Assembly (NCBI RefSeq): GCF_000620625.1
Contig: NZ_JIAW01000001.1
Coordinates: forward strand, 620,001-684,000
Origin: Mycobacterium sp. URHB0044
GTDB lineage: Bacteria; Actinomycetota; Actinomycetes; Mycobacteriales; Mycobacteriaceae
Length of the DNA: 64,000 bases
Direction: 5' to 3'
Made by a program: the position numbers and the translations under genes. Shown piece by piece: positions 26,365 to 34,962 of the stretch. Within the stretch, counting starts at the first letter, position 1; each line of letters begins with the position of its first letter. The notes under the pieces were generated by a model, which saw nothing but the letters and a program-made list of their open reading frames with translations, ran no database searches and was not told the DNA's origin.

Positions 26365-27533
26365 CCAAGCGTCTCCTCGGTGATGTCGTATCGGGGCAAT
26401 GCCCCCAGAGCCCATGGCTCGAGCACGCCGTAGCCGATGTCGTCGCCGCACACGCAGTCGACCGCGATCTCCTCGCAGCCGTACAGTTCGTCACGGACTG
26501 CCTTGTCCCGCAAGTCCATCGATTCACCAGCTACGTCCAATGGACCGCGGTAGTTGCCTTGCCACCAGCCGCGGAAACCGAAGTAACCGCCTCCGCGGAA
26601 GTACCAGACGAGGTCCTTCCAGCTGCACACGATGTCGCGTTTCGTACCGTCTTCGAGTTCGACGACGATGTGGGCTGATTTGACCCGGCGCGATCCCGGC
26701 CAGAACTCGAAGTCGAGGTCCATGGTCGTGATCCGCAGGCGCGGTCGGGCGTCTCCGGCAAACGCGATGAAGCCTTCGGTGATGCCGGTGCTCGACTTGG
26801 CGGGCAAGCCGTCGGGTCCCCGGGTGAAGGTGGTCGACAATGCCCAGCTGCCGAAGCTCAGGTTGATATACCCATGCAGCACGCCCTCCCCGTGATCCGG
26901 CGCGGGACGCAGACCGACTTCTGGCAGACCGTGCGGATCGTTGAACCAGAAGGCGCCGGGGTTGGGTATCCCGGTCATGGTCCGAATGCCCCACGACCGA
27001 TCCTTGTAGGCGTAGGTGCTGTCCGGATCCAGTTGGTAGGTGCGGCCTTCGACCTTCACCACGCCTCGTGCGACACCGGGCTGGAAGTAGCGGATCGTGT
27101 GGTTGCCGGTGATCCCGCGATCACGGCGAAGCCCTGGCGATCCGACGATCGGCTGAAAGTCGCTCTCGAAGGTGACGTCGAAGCTGACGTCGAGTTCGTT
27201 CTCGGCCAACGCGATCCGGTTCGTCGTTGGCGGCTTGACTATCTCCCAGGTCACGGGACCCACGGTCGTGTCGTCCAGCCGCGGGCGGAGTTCACGGGAG
27301 GCGCGCACATTCCACACCCGGCCGGGAACCGCCACACCTGCGAAGGCATCCATGACGTCGCGGTTGGTGTACTTGCCGATTCCGACGGCAACCATGACCT
27401 CGCCGGACTTGTCGAAGGCGACGACGTAGCCCTTCTCGGTCCAGTTGCGGTCGGTCGTCGCCACTTCTTCGAAGCTGGATACCGTTTGGTGGCACAGGTA
27501 TTCGTCGGCAGCGGTGAGCACGATGTCGCTCAT
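26361..27533 (-). CDS. DUF7064/DUF7065-type (AttH/lipocalin-like) protein
   Basis: About 390 aa, rich in beta strand and aromatic residues, without signal peptide. The pattern (Y-KDRSWGIR, FWFNDPHG, WYFRGGGYFGFRGW) matches the double beta-barrel of AttH/CrtC-like proteins usually annotated DUF7064/7065 in actinobacteria. Relatives bind or modify hydrophobic terpenoid or steroid-like molecules. It sits between a phosphotransferase and a thioesterase in a coupled operon. ATG at 27533; 27539 is possible. Confidence 0.72.
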   Translation of the reverse strand: MSDIVLTAADEYLCHQTVSSFEEVATTDRNWTEKGYVVAFDKSGEVMVAVGIGKYTNRDVMDAFAGVAVPGRVWNVRASRELRPRLDDTTVGPVTWEIVKPPTTNRIALAENELDVSFDVTFESDFQPIVGSPGLRRDRGITGNHTIRYFQPGVARGVVKVEGRTYQLDPDSTYAYKDRSWGIRTMTGIPNPGAFWFNDPHGLPEVGLRPAPDHGEGVLHGYINLSFGSWALSTTFTRGPDGLPAKSSTGITEGFIAFAGDARPRLRITTMDLDFEFWPGSRRVKSAHIVVELEDGTKRDIVCSWKDLVWYFRGGGYFGFRGWWQGNYRGPLDVAGESMDLRDKAVRDELYGCEEIAVDCVCGDDIGYGVLEPWALGALPRYDITEETLG

Positions 27534-27551
27534 GGGCACTCCTTCTCGGGG

Positions 27552-28607
27552 TTAGGCACTGGTCCCTAGCAACTCGGCGAGCCGGCGGGTGGGAACGTTG
27601 TTGGTGAGGTAATCGGATGGAAAGCTCAGGTGTGGGGGACTGAGCCGCACCGTGAGGACGAGCATGGCGGCCAGCCGAAGCGCTTGGAGCGTGCGGTGGA
27701 AGTCGAGGTCTTCCAACGGCCGCCCCGTCCGTGATTCGTAGTACGCCACCGTCTCTGCGGCGTCCGGCAAGCCTGGCAGCCTGGGGACGTCGTTGAGTTC
27801 GGCGACGACTTCGTCGATGAGTAGCAGGTAGGCCACATCGGCTTCGGGTGGGCAGATGTGGGCGAGTTCCCAGTCCAGTGCCGCGGCAACGCGGCCGTCG
27901 CGATAGATCAGGTTCCCTGGACGGGCATCGCCCCAGCACAGTGCAACTCCGGCCGACTCGGGTGCCTTCGCGCGCAAAAACCGCACCGCCTCGTCGAGTA
28001 CCGGCGGCCCGATACCGGCCCATTGCAGCTGTCGCTCAATCACTTCGAGCATTCCCAGTATCGCATCGCGGCCGCTGCCATAGCGGGTCAGCGAGGCAGG
28101 CAGCGGCAGCGAAGCGGTGTCGAGGGTGTGCAGTGAGGCGATGACATCGAGGCAGGCAAGCCACATCTGCCTGCGCTGGTGGAGGGACGCCTCGAAGAAC
28201 AGGCCGTGGCCGTGGAAGCCCGGCCGAAAGCCGGAGGCGACTTCGCCGTGCACGCGGTGCATGAGGAAGCACGGCGCGCCCATCACCGCTGGATCGTCGA
28301 TGAACCACTTGACCTTCGGCACCGGTACCCCCGTGCCTGCCAGTGCGGCCATCACGTCGTACTGCAGTCGAAGGTCGTAGCTCGGGAACAGGCCACCCTC
28401 CGGCGGCTGCACCCGCAGGACCAGTTCGGTGATGTGTGTGCCGTCGGCGGCGGTCCATTGCAGATCGGTGAACAAGGTGACATTGGAAAAGCCCGAATTC
28501 ACTGGCGTAAACGGTGACAGGGCAACAGATGTCGCCTCCGGCATGGCGGCGGCGATCCAGCGTTCGAGATTGCCGCGCCGCGCCTCGAATACCGCCAACT
28601 CAGCCAC
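27552..28607 (-). CDS. APH-like phosphotransferase
   Basis: 351 aa, aminoglycoside phosphotransferase fold. The catalytic loop is LCWGDARPGNLIY (usually HGDxxxxN; His is Trp here), followed by AALDWELAHICPPEADVA with the metal-binding Asp. The N-lobe has SGFSNVTLF. These ACAD10/APH-type kinases often accompany acyl-CoA genes in mycobacteria and may phosphorylate hydroxylated acids. GTG start at 28607; first gene of the four-gene leftward operon. Confidence 0.82.
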   Translation of the reverse strand: MAELAVFEARRGNLERWIAAAMPEATSVALSPFTPVNSGFSNVTLFTDLQWTAADGTHITELVLRVQPPEGGLFPSYDLRLQYDVMAALAGTGVPVPKVKWFIDDPAVMGAPCFLMHRVHGEVASGFRPGFHGHGLFFEASLHQRRQMWLACLDVIASLHTLDTASLPLPASLTRYGSGRDAILGMLEVIERQLQWAGIGPPVLDEAVRFLRAKAPESAGVALCWGDARPGNLIYRDGRVAAALDWELAHICPPEADVAYLLLIDEVVAELNDVPRLPGLPDAAETVAYYESRTGRPLEDLDFHRTLQALRLAAMLVLTVRLSPPHLSFPSDYLTNNVPTRRLAELLGTSA

Positions 28608-28752
28608 GGGTCACGGAACCGGCAAACGTAGATGGCGATTCGGTCATGGTTCGCAGTCTGCGACGCGACGGCGTCGGCGACAAGGCGCGAGTTTGTGGTA
28701 CCACTCGCAGTGGTAGCCAGCGATTGTGCCTAGTCAGATCGGATGAGGCCGG

Positions 28753-29622
28753 TCAGCGATTGATGACCGCCGTCCATTGGGAATCTCCGCGGAGAGTTTC
28801 TAGCTTGCGTTCGTCATCGGGTGTGGAGGGTTGGTGGATTACCACTTTCAACGACGGACGATCGATCAGCCGGAGTTGCAAGAGCTGCGTGGACAGCAGG
28901 CCGACGTGCGGATGCTGGAAGGATTGCGTTCCGCCAGCGGCGCGGACCACCTCGTGCCTCGACCACCAGTAGCGAAACTCGTCGCTGAGCGTTGCCAGTT
29001 CCGCTGCGGTGGCTGAGAATCGGGTGTCGTCGGGCTGGGAGGCGGCCTCGGCGCGGAATTGACCGACGACGAGGCGCGCGTGTTCTTCCCAATCCACCAG
29101 GGAGGAACGGACTCTCGGAACGGTGAAGATCGCCCACAACGCGCTTCGGTGTTCGGGCGGCAGTTGACCGATGTCGCAGAAGACGGCCACCAAGGCGTCG
29201 TTCCAGGCGAGGTACTCCGAACGCGGCCCTACGACGTAGGCGGGTGCCGGCAGCAGTCGTTCCAACAGTCGGCGCACGTCCTCGTCGATGCCGACGTCGC
29301 CGTCTTCGTGTGGGCCCAACGGCAGTGCAGCCAGACGCCGTAGATGCCGCAACTCGTCATCGGTCAACTGCAGGGCGTTGGCGATGCTGTCGATGACCTC
29401 CGCGGTGGCGTGCACGTCCTTGCCCTGCTCTAGCCGGGTGTACCAGCTGTAGCTCACCTTGGAGAGGTGCGCGACCTCTTCTCGTCGCAATCCGTGTACG
29501 CGGCGCCGCGCCGGGTCGACGTCGATGCCAACGAGCTCCGGTCGCAGTCGCGCTCGGCGCGCCCGCAGGAAGGCGGCGAGTTCTCGCCGTCTCTGCTCGG
29601 AATCGAGCGCTGAACCGGCCAT
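28753..29622 (-). CDS. XRE regulator with MmyB-like C-terminal domain
   Basis: 289 aa, same architecture as the regulator at 13246-14133: RREEVAHLSKVSYSWYTRLEQGKDVHAT (HTH) followed by the MmyB-like ligand domain with YVVGPRSEYLAWNDALVAVF. Here the LDPHYRDLY-type segment is degenerate (FTVPRVRSSLVDW). ATG at 29622 has AGGA upstream. It lies between the start of the phosphotransferase operon and a short-chain dehydrogenase gene, all leftward; which it regulates is unclear. Confidence 0.88.
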   Translation of the reverse strand: MAGSALDSEQRRRELAAFLRARRARLRPELVGIDVDPARRRVHGLRREEVAHLSKVSYSWYTRLEQGKDVHATAEVIDSIANALQLTDDELRHLRRLAALPLGPHEDGDVGIDEDVRRLLERLLPAPAYVVGPRSEYLAWNDALVAVFCDIGQLPPEHRSALWAIFTVPRVRSSLVDWEEHARLVVGQFRAEAASQPDDTRFSATAAELATLSDEFRYWWSRHEVVRAAGGTQSFQHPHVGLLSTQLLQLRLIDRPSLKVVIHQPSTPDDERKLETLRGDSQWTAVINR

Positions 29623-29718
29623 CCTGTTTTCCTGACGTGTGACGACGACCCCCGGCCAATGCTAGGGGCTTGCCCAACCTTCCTCGTATGGATCACGGTT
29701 GACCATGGCGCTCGGTCC

Positions 29719-30459
29719 CTATCCCTGCACCGTGGGTCGGATGGTCAACTCGCCAATCTCGACCTCCCAGGGTTGGTCGATGACGAATTGCACGGCCGTG
29801 GCCACCGCGTCAGGGTCGATCGCGAATTCCGCCATGCCCCGGCCGATCTCGGCGCGAATCGAAGGGTCGGTGATGGTGTCGGCGAATTCAGTGCCTACGT
29901 AGCCCGGTGAGATCGCCGTGGTCTTCAGCGTCCCGTCGGTGGACTCCTGACGCAGGCCCTCCAGCAGGGTGCGGACGGCGTTCTTGGTGGCGGCGTACAC
30001 CGCCATCGTCGGCACGATCTTCAGTCCGGCGGTGGAGAGGATGGTGACGAAGTGGCCGCGGCCCTGTCCTTCGAAGATGGGCAAGGCAGCGTCGATGCCG
30101 TGCAGGACACCGCGGAGGTTGACGTCGATCATGGCGTCCCAGTCCGCTCGGCGGCGAGCCGTCATCGGTGAAATCGGGCCGATCCCGGCATTGCCGACCA
30201 GCACGTCGAGCCTGCCGTACGTAGTGACGGCGGTCTCGACCAGCCGTTCCAGGTCCTCGGCACGGGTGACGTCGACCGTCACGGCGGTGGCGCGACGCCC
30301 GGCGGCTCCGATCTCGGACGCGAGCGCGTCGAGCCGGTCGCTGCGGCGCGCCCCGAGGACGACGGCGGCTCCTTGGGCTGCCAGCCGCCGTGCCGTGGCG
30401 GCGCCGATACCGCTGCTGGCGCCGGTTATCGCCACCACCTTGTCGTCGAGCAGACCCAT
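29719..30459 (-). CDS. short-chain dehydrogenase/reductase (SDR)
   Basis: 246 aa, classical SDR. TGASSGIG (cofactor), NAG motif (VLVGNAGIG), Ser in ILSTAG, and YAATK catalytic pair are all present, with PGYVGTEF at the substrate loop. Cofactor preference is probably NADP(H) because GARRSDR follows the second strand. ATG at 30459, divergent from a TetR gene with paired operators in the 97-base gap, so TetR control is likely. Confidence 0.92.
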   Translation of the reverse strand: MGLLDDKVVAITGASSGIGAATARRLAAQGAAVVLGARRSDRLDALASEIGAAGRRATAVTVDVTRAEDLERLVETAVTTYGRLDVLVGNAGIGPISPMTARRRADWDAMIDVNLRGVLHGIDAALPIFEGQGRGHFVTILSTAGLKIVPTMAVYAATKNAVRTLLEGLRQESTDGTLKTTAISPGYVGTEFADTITDPSIRAEIGRGMAEFAIDPDAVATAVQFVIDQPWEVEIGELTIRPTVQG

Positions 30460-30481
30460 GACTAACCTCCATTAGCGATAT

Positions 30482-30520
30482 GGACAACCTGTCCGCTTCA
30501 TCAAACCGGACAAATTGTCC
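30482..30520. promoter_or_regulatory. paired TetR operators
   Basis: Two 13-bp inverted repeats of the same type, GGACA-ACC-TGTCC (30482-30494) and GGACA-AAT-TGTCC (30508-30520), start-to-start 26 bp apart, in the gap between the divergent SDR and TetR genes. Confidence 0.7.
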
Positions 30521-30556
30521 GTTTGCAAGTAGGTGGGCCCGACGTCGAGGAGGGGC

Positions 30557-31096
30557 ATGGCCGAGCGCAGTGATGCCGCGCGCAACCGCGCCGCGATCAT
30601 CGAGGCCGCCCGCAAACTCATCACCGAGCCGGGCGAGCTCAAACTCAGCGCGGTCGCGAAGCGGGCGGGACTGGGCCAAGGCACCCTCTACCGTCACTTC
30701 GCCACCCGGGACGAACTGGTTCGCGCGCTCTACGACCGGGAGATCGACGAACTCGTCGCCCTTGCTCATGCACTGCTCGAGACGCACTCGCCCGACGAGG
30801 CGCTGAAGCGGTGGTTCACCCAGCTGGCGGTGTACGCGCGGGTGAAGTTCGGAGTGATCGCCGCCGTCGAGGCGTCGGTGTGGGAGGACATCGGGGCGCA
30901 CACTCTCGGCAAGCTCGGCGAGGCGCTCGCCGCACTGCTCGCCGCCGGCCGCGCCGACGGCGTGATTCGCGGCGACGTCGACTCACGCGATGTCATCTTG
31001 TTGTCCTGGTTTCTCGCCCACGTGGAGGAGGACGAATGGGCAGAACGAACCCCGCGCCTGCTCGCCGTCCTGCTCGACGGCTTGACTACGCGCTAA
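30557..31096 (+). CDS. TetR family transcriptional regulator
   Basis: 179 aa. HTH: LKLSAVAKRAGLGQGTLYRHFATRDELVRALYDRE; the remaining helices resemble those of the regulator at 21146-21694 (EIDELVALAHALLE versus EIESLGASVQRLLE), so the two are paralogues. The ATG at 30557 is preferred over a frame opening at 30533 because GAGGAGG ends just before it. It is divergent from the SDR gene and probably represses it. Confidence 0.9.
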   Translation: MAERSDAARNRAAIIEAARKLITEPGELKLSAVAKRAGLGQGTLYRHFATRDELVRALYDREIDELVALAHALLETHSPDEALKRWFTQLAVYARVKFGVIAAVEASVWEDIGAHTLGKLGEALAALLAAGRADGVIRGDVDSRDVILLSWFLAHVEEDEWAERTPRLLAVLLDGLTTR

Positions 31097-31113
31097 GGGC
31101 CAAGCGCCGCCAC

Positions 31114-31129
31114 GGATTACCGGTAATCC
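31114..31129. repeat. perfect 16-bp palindrome
   Basis: GGATTACCGGTAATCC reads identically on both strands. It lies 17 bases after the TetR stop and about 100 bases before the next gene. Without a loop it is more like a protein-binding site than a terminator. Confidence 0.45.
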
Positions 31130-31225
31130 CATTGCCCGAGGATTAGACATCGGCGATGCCAGTTCCTACCCTGTCCGAGACATGTGTTGCGGGGGGCCTG
31201 CAACGAAGGATCGTGACCAATCCGA

Positions 31226-32305
31226 ATGAGTCGGGTGCACCACTCGCTTCGGCGAACGGTGGGCGGTTTTGCGGCCGCGGTCCTGGTGCTAGCCATTGTG
31301 GTGGCGGCCGACGTCAAGGCGGACCCGGCGGACGATGCGCTGTCGCGGCTCCACGAGTTGTCCCAACAGGCGTTGCAGACGCGTCAAGCCGTCACCGGCG
31401 CCCAACGCGATGCCGACGACAGACTGGCCGCCCAGACCGAGGCCGAAAGCCGACATCGCGCTCACCTGGCAGCCCTCGACGACGCGAATTCCCAGCTGGC
31501 TGCGAATCAAGCGGCAGCCGACCAGGTGGCGGCGATGACATATGTAAGTGGTCGCACCGGTCAGATGGCAGCGGTGCTGACCGCAGGCTCCCCGCAACAA
31601 CTGATCGACCAGCTGTCCGTGCAGCGGATCGTCGTGACTGAGACGGCCGGTCGGATCAAGGCCTTCCAAGCTGCGCGCGAGCGTGCGGATGCCGCCGCGA
31701 GGGCGTCGGAGACATCGGCCGCTGACGCCCGTGCCGCCGCAGAGCGGTCTGCAGCGGTGCGCGCTGACCTGCAGGCGAAACTGAGTGAACTGCTGCGGCA
31801 GATCGCCGCCGCCGAGGCCCAGTACGCAGGGTTGACACCCGCTCAGCAGGCGGTGGTCGACAACGCGCCGCAGAACGCGCCCGCTCCGGCGGACCCGCTA
31901 CTCAACGCGCTGCCCGGCCCGCCTCCCCCCGAGGCTGCCGTGGACATCCCGGAGGCGTTGCCCGTCGGCGTCGCGTCTGAGGCCGGACTTCAGCCCAACA
32001 CCATTGTGGCCGCCCGCGCCGTCAGCCAAAGGTTCCCTCAGATCGCCGAGATCGGCGGCGTCCGGCCGGATTCGAAGCCGTGGCATCCGAGCGGTCTGGC
32101 GATCGACATCATGATCCCCAACTCCTCAAGCCCCGAGGGGATCGCGCTCGGGGACGAGATTCTCGCGTTCGCGATGGCCAACGCGGCCCGGTTCGGGCTG
32201 CAGGACGTGATCTGGCGCGGCACGTACTACACGCCGAGCGGTCCGGCAGGATCGGGTTACGGGCACTACGACCACGTGCACATCACCACGACACCACGCC
32301 GCTAA
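31226..32305 (+). CDS. secreted coiled-coil protein with ARB_07466-like C-terminal domain
   Basis: 359 aa. A signal peptide (about residues 1-32) precedes a long coiled coil (about 36-210, heptads rich in Ala, Gln and Arg: TAGSPQQLIDQLSVQRIVV then AAARASETSAADARAAAER). A Pro-rich linker follows, then a C-terminal domain of about 110 residues with PWHPSGLAIDIMIPN and GYGHYDHVHI, like the ARB_07466 C-terminal domain. Coiled-coil plus extracytoplasmic domain recalls RipA-type cell-wall proteins, but catalytic activity is not shown. Confidence 0.75.
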   Translation: MSRVHHSLRRTVGGFAAAVLVLAIVVAADVKADPADDALSRLHELSQQALQTRQAVTGAQRDADDRLAAQTEAESRHRAHLAALDDANSQLAANQAAADQVAAMTYVSGRTGQMAAVLTAGSPQQLIDQLSVQRIVVTETAGRIKAFQAARERADAAARASETSAADARAAAERSAAVRADLQAKLSELLRQIAAAEAQYAGLTPAQQAVVDNAPQNAPAPADPLLNALPGPPPPEAAVDIPEALPVGVASEAGLQPNTIVAARAVSQRFPQIAEIGGVRPDSKPWHPSGLAIDIMIPNSSSPEGIALGDEILAFAMANAARFGLQDVIWRGTYYTPSGPAGSGYGHYDHVHITTTPRR

Positions 32306-32327
32306 CGCCGCGGCGGCGTCGGTCGAT

Positions 32328-32771
32328 ATGACAGGCATGACTCCGTTCACCACGGGCGCGCTGGCCATCGCTCTGACGGCGCCCTGGTTGTGGGCGGCAA
32401 CGGCCCATGCCGACGCCTTCGCGCAACTCGATCCGGTTCCGGTCGTGGCATCCCCGACGTGTGCCGGCAGCGTCAGCGCCGACGCTCAGGTGACACCGGT
32501 ACAGGTCGACGACCGCGCCGAGGACGGTGTCCGCGTCGCGATCCACTACGACGCCGGCAGCTACGACGGATCCTGTTCGCTCACCGTGACCGCCGCTTGG
32601 ACGAATCTCGACACTGGTGCGTCGGGAAGCAGTGACGTCACCGCGGTTTCGACGATCGACGGGCACTACGGTTTCATCGGCTACGCAAACACCACATTCG
32701 AAACGGGTAGCGGCACGGTGATCGTCACGCTCAGTTCGCACCCGGGTGCCGAACTACGGATCACGGCGTGA
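32328..32771 (+). CDS. small secreted protein of unknown function
   Basis: 147 aa with a signal peptide (TGALAIALTAPWLWAATAHA) and about 115 mature residues predicted as beta strands (VRVAIHYDAGSYDGSCSLTVTAAW). Two cysteines (TCAGS and GSCSL) could pair. No family recognised. Its last base overlaps the carboxylesterase start (GTGA), so the two are translated together. ATG at 32328; 32337 is possible. Confidence 0.65.
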   Translation: MTGMTPFTTGALAIALTAPWLWAATAHADAFAQLDPVPVVASPTCAGSVSADAQVTPVQVDDRAEDGVRVAIHYDAGSYDGSCSLTVTAAWTNLDTGASGSSDVTAVSTIDGHYGFIGYANTTFETGSGTVIVTLSSHPGAELRITA

Positions 32772-34120
32772 GCCACGCTGAGTCGTACATTCATGACGTG
32801 CAGCTGACCACCGAGGACGGCCCGATCGACGTCGAAGCGCGAGACGGCGTCATACGCGCGCGAGGGCTGCCCTACGGCAGGGCGGCACGTTTCGACGTCG
32901 CCGTGCCACCGGAGCCGTGGACCGGTCGACGCGATGCGCACGCGCCGGGCCCCGCCTGCCCACAGCGCCCGGGCCGGCTCGACTTCGTCACCGGGCCGGT
33001 CCTCGACGGTCTCGAGATCAGCGAGGACTGTCTCGTCCTGTCGGTGACCGCGCCCGAAGGTGCCGACGGTCTCCCTGTCATGGTGTGGTTCCACGGCGGC
33101 GCCTACGTTGCCGGGGGCGGCGAGTCGTCGAAGTACGACCCGACGATGCTCGCCGCGGAGGGCGACGTCGTGGTCGTGACGGTCACCTACCGCCTGGGCA
33201 TCTTCGGGTACCTGGCGCCGCCGGGCGCGGACGCGGACGACAACCTAGGTCTGCGAGACCAGATCTTGGCACTGCAATGGGTGCAACGGAGCATCGGCGC
33301 ATTCGGCGGGAACCCGTCCAACGTAACGATATTCGGCCAGTCCGCGGGAGCGGACTCCGTGCTGGCGCTCATCGTGTCTGACGGCACGGCTGGCCTGTTT
33401 CACCGCGCCATCGTGCAGAGCGCTCCCGTGGGCGTCGGCACCGGCACCGTCGACGTCGCCGAGGCACGGGCGGACATGGCGTCTGCCATGCAGGCGGCCA
33501 TGGCCCGCGCACTCAACGGCGAGGATCCGCGAACCACCACGGTGGCGCGGCTGTTGGAGGCAGAGGCGGCGGCCGTGGAGGCGGCGCAGGCGTCGAAGTT
33601 GGTGAGCGGCATGGCATTTGCGCCTCGATTGGGACGCAGCCCGATGCCCGCGGCGTCGCAGCTGGAGGAGCGCCTGGCCGATGCGGCACAGCGGGTCGAG
33701 CTGTTCATCGGACACACCGCGGACGACGCCGCTCCGTTCGTGTTCATGAACCCTCGGGTTGCCGCGCTGGGCCGCGTAAGGCTGTTGCAGCAGTTGGTTG
33801 TTCGGTCGGCGACGGGACGAATGACGCGACGCACCTTCGGATCGGCGGTCGGGCGGTTCGCCGACGACTGGACCGCCAACGGTGGCCAGGTGGCGACCTA
33901 CCGTTTCGAGTGGGCGCCAGCCGATGCCCCGTTCGGATCGTGCCATTGCATGGAACTGCCCTTCCTCCTCGGCGTCGGCGGAGCGTGGTCCGACGCACCG
34001 ATGCTCGGGCGCTCGCGCACGATCGACGCGATGCTGGCGCGCCGGATGCGTTCGGTGTGGGCGGGTTTCGCGCGGGACGGCATCGGCTCGCTCCCGACCA
34101 GGACGATGCGTTTCACCTGA
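32768..34120 (+). CDS. type B carboxylesterase
   Basis: 450 aa. HGGAYVAGG (oxyanion hole) and FGQSAGAD with the nucleophilic Ser define carboxylesterase type B; the acid is likely in TADDAAPF and the His in CHCMELPFLLG. The N-terminal strand (GVIRARGLPYG) is the usual family start. GTG at 32768 overlaps the previous stop. It is a paralogue of the enzyme at 15130-16539. No signal peptide. Confidence 0.9.
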   Translation: MSHAESYIHDVQLTTEDGPIDVEARDGVIRARGLPYGRAARFDVAVPPEPWTGRRDAHAPGPACPQRPGRLDFVTGPVLDGLEISEDCLVLSVTAPEGADGLPVMVWFHGGAYVAGGGESSKYDPTMLAAEGDVVVVTVTYRLGIFGYLAPPGADADDNLGLRDQILALQWVQRSIGAFGGNPSNVTIFGQSAGADSVLALIVSDGTAGLFHRAIVQSAPVGVGTGTVDVAEARADMASAMQAAMARALNGEDPRTTTVARLLEAEAAAVEAAQASKLVSGMAFAPRLGRSPMPAASQLEERLADAAQRVELFIGHTADDAAPFVFMNPRVAALGRVRLLQQLVVRSATGRMTRRTFGSAVGRFADDWTANGGQVATYRFEWAPADAPFGSCHCMELPFLLGVGGAWSDAPMLGRSRTIDAMLARRMRSVWAGFARDGIGSLPTRTMRFT

Positions 34121-34149
34121 CGGTCGGCATGCGGGCCGCTTGACCCCGC

Positions 34150-34188
34150 TGTCACTTAGTGACACAGTGGTCCTGTCGCTAAGTGACA
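34150..34188. promoter_or_regulatory. paired TetR operators
   Basis: TGTCACTTAGTGACA (34150-34164) and TGTCGCTAAGTGACA (34174-34188) are two near-identical inverted repeats, start-to-start 24 bp apart, immediately upstream of a TetR gene. The second overlaps the ribosome site AGGAGG (34188-34193) by one base. Confidence 0.65.
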
Positions 34189-34201
34189 GGAGGTTTCCGA
34201 C

Positions 34202-34843
34202 ATCGACACGACTGCAGCATCGAGCGCGGTCGACGACAAGCAGTCGCGGGCCCGCCTTCGGGTGTCCCGGCACGCCTGCGAGTTGTTCTGGGAGCGGGGC
34301 GTCGCCGCGACCACTGGTGACGACATCGCTGCTGCGGCAGGGCTGTCGACCAGAACGATATGGCGCTACTTCCGTTCCAAGGAGAGCTGCGTAGAGCCGG
34401 TGCTGGCGTTGTCGGCGCAGCGCTTCATCGCATTGGCGGGCCGCTGGCCGGACGAACTGTCGCTGGCCGACCACATGGCGGCGGACATGGTCGAGAATCC
34501 CCTCACCGAGCGGGAACTCGCCGACGAAATTGCGTCGCTACGGATCGCCACCATGTCGGCGACGGAGCCGGCACTGCGCACCGCCTACCTGATGGTGCAC
34601 GACGAAATGGAGCGCCGCTTCGTTCCCATCGTCGCCAGACGGTTGCGGCTTCCGGAGGATGACCTCACCGCGCGGCTGTGCGCGGCGGCGGTCACCGCGG
34701 CGTTCCGTGTGGTCGACGAGGACGTGGGGCGCCGCGCCATCATCGACAAGGAGAAGGTTTCTCAGCAGGAGGCTCTGGCGTTGATCGACCGGGCCATCCG
34801 GGATGCCACCAACGGCCGTCTGGGCGGCCCGGTGAACCCTTGA
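34202..34843 (+). CDS. TetR family transcriptional regulator (atypical start codon)
   Basis: Up to 213 aa. HTH: TTGDDIAAAAGLSTRTIWRYFRSKE, helix 1 RLRVSRHACELFWERG. The only standard start in frame, GTG at 34262, has no ribosome site and cuts away half of helix 1. An AGGAGG (34188-34193) points 8 bases ahead to ATC at 34202, in frame and the right distance; no ATG, GTG or TTG exists there. I therefore use 34202 as the likely start. Ligand domain is all-helical. The two sites upstream suggest autoregulation. Confidence 0.75.
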   Translation: MDTTAASSAVDDKQSRARLRVSRHACELFWERGVAATTGDDIAAAAGLSTRTIWRYFRSKESCVEPVLALSAQRFIALAGRWPDELSLADHMAADMVENPLTERELADEIASLRIATMSATEPALRTAYLMVHDEMERRFVPIVARRLRLPEDDLTARLCAAAVTAAFRVVDEDVGRRAIIDKEKVSQQEALALIDRAIRDATNGRLGGPVNP

Positions 34844-34962
34844 CGAAGCTGAAATAGCAATCACGACAACCGAATAGCACCGAACCCGCCATTGCCGGGG
34901 ATCTCGAGGATCTCTGGCGGTGCGATGAACGCTGCCTGCATCAACCCCGTGAAAGGACTGTC

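Noticed and set aside
29642-29680. CCCC-N11-GGGG repeat upstream of the second MmyB-type regulator
   Set aside because: The arms are only four G/C bases, which is expected by chance in this GC-rich DNA.
34889-34920. CCGCCA/TGGCGG repeat before the S9 peptidase gene
   Set aside because: Arms of six bases with a long GATC-rich loop and no U-run. It is too weak to call a terminator or an operator.
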